DNA from: Halostagnicola sp. A56
GTDB taxonomy: Archaea; Halobacteriota; Halobacteria; Halobacteriales; Natrialbaceae
Length of the DNA: 64,000 bases
Direction of reading: 5' to 3'
Assembly (NCBI RefSeq): GCF_000691505.1
Contig: NZ_JMIP02000020.1
Coordinates: 186,001 to 250,000 of the forward strand
How positions within the stretch are numbered: the first letter of the stretch is position 1; every line of letters starts with the position of its first letter. A program made the translations under genes and the position numbers. The notes under the pieces are model-generated. The model saw nothing but the letters and a program-made list of their open reading frames with translations, made no database searches and had not been told where the DNA came from. This document shows positions 60,313-64,000 of the stretch, piece by piece.

Positions 60313-61557
60313 ATGACGAACGCGATTCCAGCCCTCCTCGCGTTGCTTCTCGTCGTCTCTCTTCCGGCGATGACCGTCACCGCGGCGGCACCCGGACCTG
60401 CCCAGGAGCGGATCGAAGAGCAGCACGAACTCCCTCTCCTCCAGTCTGTCGAGCCAGTCCCTATCCAGGATACGACGAACCGTCTCACGCTGGATCCGAC
60501 TCGAAACGACTCGGTGGAGTACGGTCAGAGCCTCGGAACGATACTCGCTCAAAGTGACGACGACATCCGCAACGAGTACGAGTGGGTGGTCCTCTTCGAC
60601 GAGGAGTTCGAAACCGTCGACGACAGCGAACGCGACGAGATGATCAACGCGTCCCTCGAGAACGTTCGCGACCGGACGGACAAACTCGAGCGACGGGAGC
60701 GCGAGGCGGTACGCGCCCACGCTGCGGGTGAGATGTCGACCAATCGGCTGTTACAAACGCTCATCCGAAACTACAACGACGCGAACGCCCTCGAGCAGCG
60801 AATCGAAGAGATAATGCGACGATCGGACGAGGTCATCGGCTACAGTATCGATACGGATGTCCAGAAGGATCTTCGATCCGATCGAGAGCGACTGGCGGTC
60901 CAGCAGGGGACCGTTCGGGCGTTAGCAGCATCGACCGAGCAGGGGACCGGAACCGGAACCGAAGACGGACTCTCGATCGAAGTACAGACCTCGGACGCGG
61001 GATATCGCCTCCAGACGATGGTCGACGATACGTACGTCGTCGAGACGACCCGGTTCGACAACAGAGATGTCGACAGATTAAACAAGTACGAGGATCAGGG
61101 CGAGGCTTTCGATCGGTTCGAAGAGTTGTACCCGTGGGCGACGGAAGACGGGACGGAGAGTTTCAGCAACGACAACGGGGACCCGTGGAACCTGTATCGG
61201 GTGGAGATCCCACACAGTCAGGGGATCCTCACCTCGTTCCTCGATAGCAACCTCGGGCAGGTCTTCCACGAGGTGCAGGAACTGAACGTCGAAACGCTCC
61301 CCGTGTCGGCGTCGACCACTGAGACGGCAGACGGACTGGAACTGACCCACAACGAGACGTCCTCGGACGGTCCAGTCAGGGTCCAGGTCAACGAGACCGA
61401 ATCGGACGCCCCGGTCGAATCGGCCACGATCTCCGTCGACGGGGCCGAAATCGGCGAGACCGACGAAAACGGCGTCTTCTGGTACGTTCCGCCGAGCGAA
61501 TCGTACGAACTCGAGGTCGAATCGGGCTCGAGTACGGTCTCGCTGGATGTCTCCTGA
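60313..61557 (+). CDS. Secreted haloarchaeal protein with coiled coil and C-terminal Ig-like domain
   Basis: This encodes 414 residues from ATG 60313. A signal peptide (PALLALLLVVSLPAMTVTAA) leads to a helical region rich in Glu and Arg (about 85-190). Then comes a mixed domain (DGLSIEVQTSDAGYRLQTMV, then VEIPHSQGILTSFLDSNLGQ) and a short Ig-like domain (APVESATISVDGAEIGETDE). No C-terminal anchor is seen. A conserved haloarchaeal family of unknown function. It is upstream of a pilin gene. Confidence 0.72.
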   Translation: MTNAIPALLALLLVVSLPAMTVTAAAPGPAQERIEEQHELPLLQSVEPVPIQDTTNRLTLDPTRNDSVEYGQSLGTILAQSDDDIRNEYEWVVLFDEEFETVDDSERDEMINASLENVRDRTDKLERREREAVRAHAAGEMSTNRLLQTLIRNYNDANALEQRIEEIMRRSDEVIGYSIDTDVQKDLRSDRERLAVQQGTVRALAASTEQGTGTGTEDGLSIEVQTSDAGYRLQTMVDDTYVVETTRFDNRDVDRLNKYEDQGEAFDRFEELYPWATEDGTESFSNDNGDPWNLYRVEIPHSQGILTSFLDSNLGQVFHEVQELNVETLPVSASTTETADGLELTHNETSSDGPVRVQVNETESDAPVESATISVDGAEIGETDENGVFWYVPPSESYELEVESGSSTVSLDVS

Positions 61558-61568
61558 CGAGACGAGGG

Positions 61569-61574
61569 TTTATC
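61569..61574 (+). promoter_or_regulatory. TATA box of the pilin gene
   Basis: TTTATC is centred 28 bases upstream of the GTG at 61600, predicting a leaderless transcript that starts at the start codon and supporting this choice. Confidence 0.55.
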
Positions 61575-61599
61575 CCGTATCGGGGGGCCAACCGTCGGT

Positions 61600-62124
61600 G
61601 TGGAATCGAACGGACGATCACCCAGCCAGAAAACTGCAAACGGACGAAAACTGACCAATCGTCCCACGCGAGCGCTCAGCCCGTTGATCGGACTTCTCAC
61701 GATGATCGCCGTGACCGTCGTTCTCGCAGCTATTCTCACAGTCGGTGTCAGCGCGCTGGGGACGAGCGGGACCCCGCCGACGGCTGGATTCGACCTCTCG
61801 GCCGACGCGGCGGACTCGACGATCGAACTCGAGCACGCGGGCGGCGACGCGGTCGACGTTCGCGAACTCTCGGTGGCAATCGAGATAGACGGCGGCACGC
61901 TCGAGAACCAGCCGCCGGTTCCGTTCGTCGGTGCCAAGGGGTTCGACGAGACGCCGACCGGGCCGTTCAACGCGAGGAGCGATCCGATATGGCGGGCCGG
62001 CGAATCCGCGCGCGTCGACCTCGCGTCGACAAACGACCCTCGATTACGGGCAGGCGCGACGGTCACCGTGACGCTCGTGGTGGACGATCACCGAATCGCG
62101 ACGCTCGAGGCGACAGCGCGGTGA
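61600..62124 (+). CDS. Archaeal type IV pilin-like protein
   Basis: This encodes 174 residues starting at GTG. After a polar leader (about 22 residues) comes the class III-like signal RALSPLIGLLTMIAVTVVLA, typical of haloarchaeal pilins, with a cleavage site expected before SPLIG. The mature part is beta-rich (IELEHAGGDAVDVRELSVAI). It would be processed by PibD and assembled in a pilus or pseudopilus. No pilus assembly genes are adjacent. Confidence 0.88.
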   Translation: MESNGRSPSQKTANGRKLTNRPTRALSPLIGLLTMIAVTVVLAAILTVGVSALGTSGTPPTAGFDLSADAADSTIELEHAGGDAVDVRELSVAIEIDGGTLENQPPVPFVGAKGFDETPTGPFNARSDPIWRAGESARVDLASTNDPRLRAGATVTVTLVVDDHRIATLEATAR

Positions 62125-62168
62125 CGGATCGCAGCCCAATTTCGAATATGCCGACGAGAGAAGCGTGA

Positions 62169-62795
62169 TTACCGATCGGGAGCCCGACCGATCGTGGTGA
62201 TCGCGACGTCCGGCTCGTAGGACGGACCCATGAACTTGTGTTTGACATCCTCGAATCCCGCCCGCTTGAACATTCGATCCGCCTCGTACTCGTCGTAAAA
62301 GAGCATCATCGCGTCGGCGAATTTTTGCGTTATGAGTCTCTCGGGATAGTTCGGGCCGACGACGAGGACCTGCCCGCCTGGCTTCAACACACGGCGGAAC
62401 TCCCGAAGCGCGAGAACCGGGTTCGGCCAGTACTCGATCGAACCGGAGGACCAGACGATGTCGAAGGTATCGGTCGCGAACGGGAGTCGCTCGGCGTCTC
62501 CACGGTGGAACTGCACTGACGGATTCCGCGTGCCGAACTTTCCGTACGCCTTCTCGAGTTGGTGTTCGCTCTGATCGAGCGCGTAGACGTGGTCGACCCG
62601 CTCGAGCAGGCCCTCGGTCCCGAACCCGGTCCCACAGCCGACGTCGAGCACCGTCATATCCGACTCGAACTCGAGGAGGTCGAGCGCCTCGGTCCGCATC
62701 TCCTCGTTCCAGATGAACGGGTTGATCCAGTCGTAGACCGTCGAGAGGTACTTATAAAAGAGCCGGGCTCTGGCTTTGTTCTCGAGGATTCCCAT
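62169..62795 (-). CDS. SAM-dependent methyltransferase (MenG/UbiE-like)
   Basis: This encodes 208 residues from ATG 62795 (MGILENKARARLFYKYLSTV). A class I Rossmann methyltransferase with SAM motif LDVGCGTGFGTEGL (about 49-62), acidic residue in YALDQSE, and GDAERLPFATDTFDIVWSSG as motif II. A C-terminal part (PNYPERLITQKFADAMMLFY) resembles plant and cyanobacterial quinol methyltransferases. Menaquinone methylation is plausible. No men genes adjoin it. Confidence 0.87.
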   Translation of the reverse strand: MGILENKARARLFYKYLSTVYDWINPFIWNEEMRTEALDLLEFESDMTVLDVGCGTGFGTEGLLERVDHVYALDQSEHQLEKAYGKFGTRNPSVQFHRGDAERLPFATDTFDIVWSSGSIEYWPNPVLALREFRRVLKPGGQVLVVGPNYPERLITQKFADAMMLFYDEYEADRMFKRAGFEDVKHKFMGPSYEPDVAITTIGRAPDR

Positions 62796-62971
62796 TGGGT
62801 GAGTAGTTCCAGTTCGAACACAATATGCTTGCTGTTCTGGGTTTTCGGCCGAATTCCGGCGCGGGTGGGTTGGGCAACCGCACCACGATACGGCTGTATT
62901 GGCGGCCCAGCGGCGGATCACTTTCGCAACTACCATATACGCCCTTGAGCAAAGATTCGCTTGCTTAGATT

Positions 62972-63304
62972 ATGCCGAGGCCAGAGGTTCTCGAACGACT
63001 TCAGTCGGCCGAACAAGAGGCCGACGACATCGTCGCAGAGGCAGAAGATGACCGCGACGAGCGAATAGCCGAGGCCCGGGAACGCGCCGAGGAGATTCGC
63101 ACCGACGCTGAACAGCAAGCGCGCGAGCTCAAAGAACGCCGGCTCGAGCAGGCGCGCGAAGAAATAGACGAGGAGTGCGAGCGCGTTCTCGAGGACGGCG
63201 AGCAAGAGCGGGAGGAACTCGCCGAGCGCGCCCGAGACCGGGTCGACGATGTGACAGCCCACGTCGTCGAACTGTTCCAGGAGGACGTCCATGCTCAGAC
63301 CTGA
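62972..63304 (+). CDS. ahaH: A-type ATP synthase subunit H
   Basis: This 110-residue protein is nearly all long charged helix (LQSAEQEADDIVAEAEDDRD, ERAEEIRTDAEQQARELKER), matching subunit H/G of archaeal ATP synthases. It forms the peripheral stalk with subunit E. Its stop overlaps the start of the next gene, subunit I, as is normal at the head of haloarchaeal ATP-synthase operons. Confidence 0.92.
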   Translation: MPRPEVLERLQSAEQEADDIVAEAEDDRDERIAEARERAEEIRTDAEQQARELKERRLEQAREEIDEECERVLEDGEQEREELAERARDRVDDVTAHVVELFQEDVHAQT

Positions 63305-64000
63305 ACGGATGAGCAAGGTCTCGGTGACCGGCTCGCGGGGCGTCATGTCCCAGGTCATCGAGACGATTCACGGGCTGAACTTGGTTCATCTCTCGGACTA
63401 CGACGGCTCCTGGGAGGGGTTCGACAACGGCGACCCGATCGAGGGCGCCGAGACCGCCTCCGAGAAGCTCGTCACCGTCCGGGCCCTCGAGAGCACGCTG
63501 GATCTCTCGGTCGAGGACGTCGACCCAGATTCGGGTTCGCTCGAGGACGGCTGGGAGGACCGACTCGAGTCCATCCGCACGCGAGTCAACGAACTCGACG
63601 ACCGGCGAAGCGAGATCAACGACGAGCTTCGACAGGTCAACGAGCGGATCGACCGCGTCGCCCCCTTCGCCGCGCTGGGGATCGATCTCGATCTGCTGTC
63701 GGGCTACGACTCGATCGACGTCCTCGTCGGCGAGGGCTCTCTCGAGGAAGTCGAGGCGGCCGTCGAAGCGGCCGACGAGATTCGAGCCTACGAGACGTTC
63801 ACCGGCGACGGCGTCGTCGCCATCGCCGCCGCGCCCGCCGAATCGGCCGGCGACAGTCCGATCGACGACGCGCTCGTCGGCGTCGAGTTCACCCGTCACG
63901 ATGTCCCCGAGACCGATCAGACTCCCGAGGCGTACGTCTCGGATCTCGAGTCTCAACGGGCCGAACTCGAGTCTCAACTCGAGGAGATCGACGCCGAACT
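63291..64000 (+). CDS. atpI: A-type ATP synthase subunit I (partial)
   Basis: ATG 63291 overlaps the end of ahaH by 14 bases and has GGAGGA directly upstream. The frame is open to the window edge, giving 236 residues. It begins MLRPERMSKVSVTGSRGVMS, the typical N-terminus of the archaeal 'a'-like subunit (family V_ATPase_I), followed by long coiled-coil helices (RTRVNELDDRRSEINDELRQ). The membrane half lies outside the window. It couples proton or sodium flow to rotation. Confidence 0.93.
   Translation, partial: MLRPERMSKVSVTGSRGVMSQVIETIHGLNLVHLSDYDGSWEGFDNGDPIEGAETASEKLVTVRALESTLDLSVEDVDPDSGSLEDGWEDRLESIRTRVNELDDRRSEINDELRQVNERIDRVAPFAALGIDLDLLSGYDSIDVLVGEGSLEEVEAAVEAADEIRAYETFTGDGVVAIAAAPAESAGDSPIDDALVGVEFTRHDVPETDQTPEAYVSDLESQRAELESQLEEIDAE

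Overview
The window is a chromosomal segment of a halophilic archaeon (Halobacteria), probably a relative of Natrinema, Haloterrigena or Natrialba; the genus is inference. It is GC-rich and encodes acidic proteins. Several genes have a TATA box about 25 bases upstream of a start codon with little or no leader. It carries archaeal hallmarks: an A-type ATP synthase, MptA, a TFB relic, TrmB and GfcR regulators, an archaeal pilin, Tat-type lipoproteins and haloarchaeal tRNAs for Glu, Pro and Ile.

Layout. 1-5.5 kb: end of a solute-binding protein gene and a complete dipeptide/oligopeptide ABC transporter (dppB-C-D-F). 5.7-12.3 kb: a disturbed region with a second copy of 735 bases of dppB/dppC, tRNA-Glu, a membrane-anchored sulfite-oxidase-type enzyme with a small winged-helix/membrane protein pair, a run of tiny overlapping genes (coiled coil, zinc fingers, winged helix), a lipoprotein and the severed end of a tfb gene. 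12.4-33.8 kb: mostly core genes (gfcR, phoU, a candidate structured RNA, SDR, ArsA/Get3 ATPase, aminotransferase, HtrA-like protease, Usp, Ski2-like helicase, CspA, Lrp), with frameshifted cinA and TPP-enzyme genes and a decayed IS630 transposase. 34-39.2 kb: a DAB inorganic-carbon accumulation system (dabB-dabA) with a beta-carbonic anhydrase. 39.3-50.2 kb: a secreted polysaccharide-deacetylase-like lipoprotein, an ABC-2 exporter, cupin, mptA, a block of four 20-bp repeats, TrmB, a DUF255 thioredoxin protein and FxsA. 50.2-50.6 kb: tRNA-Ile followed by partial tRNA repeats. 50.7-52.6 kb: an HTTM/DCC membrane protein and its partner. 52.7-59.7 kb: a mosaic of truncated genes (elp3, DASS transporter, FAD dehydrogenase, prf1, a membrane protein with a nonsense codon, a secreted domain) around an intact tctB-tctA-prpF operon and a Rep-like open frame. 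60.3-64 kb: secreted protein, pilin, quinone-type methyltransferase, and the first two genes of the A-ATPase operon.

The most unusual signal is a tRNA-linked repeat. Downstream of both tRNA-Pro and tRNA-Ile the last ~22 bases of that particular tRNA are repeated every 124-137 bases. Each interval holds a hairpin with a conserved 14-base loop and covarying stem, and a segment antisense to the TPsiC arm of the local tRNA. Other notable signals are a free-standing structured RNA candidate with its own promoter (14.5 kb), the exact dppB/dppC duplication, and the many gene fragments at segment borders, which point to repeated rearrangement. All assignments come from reading the sequence; no database search was run.
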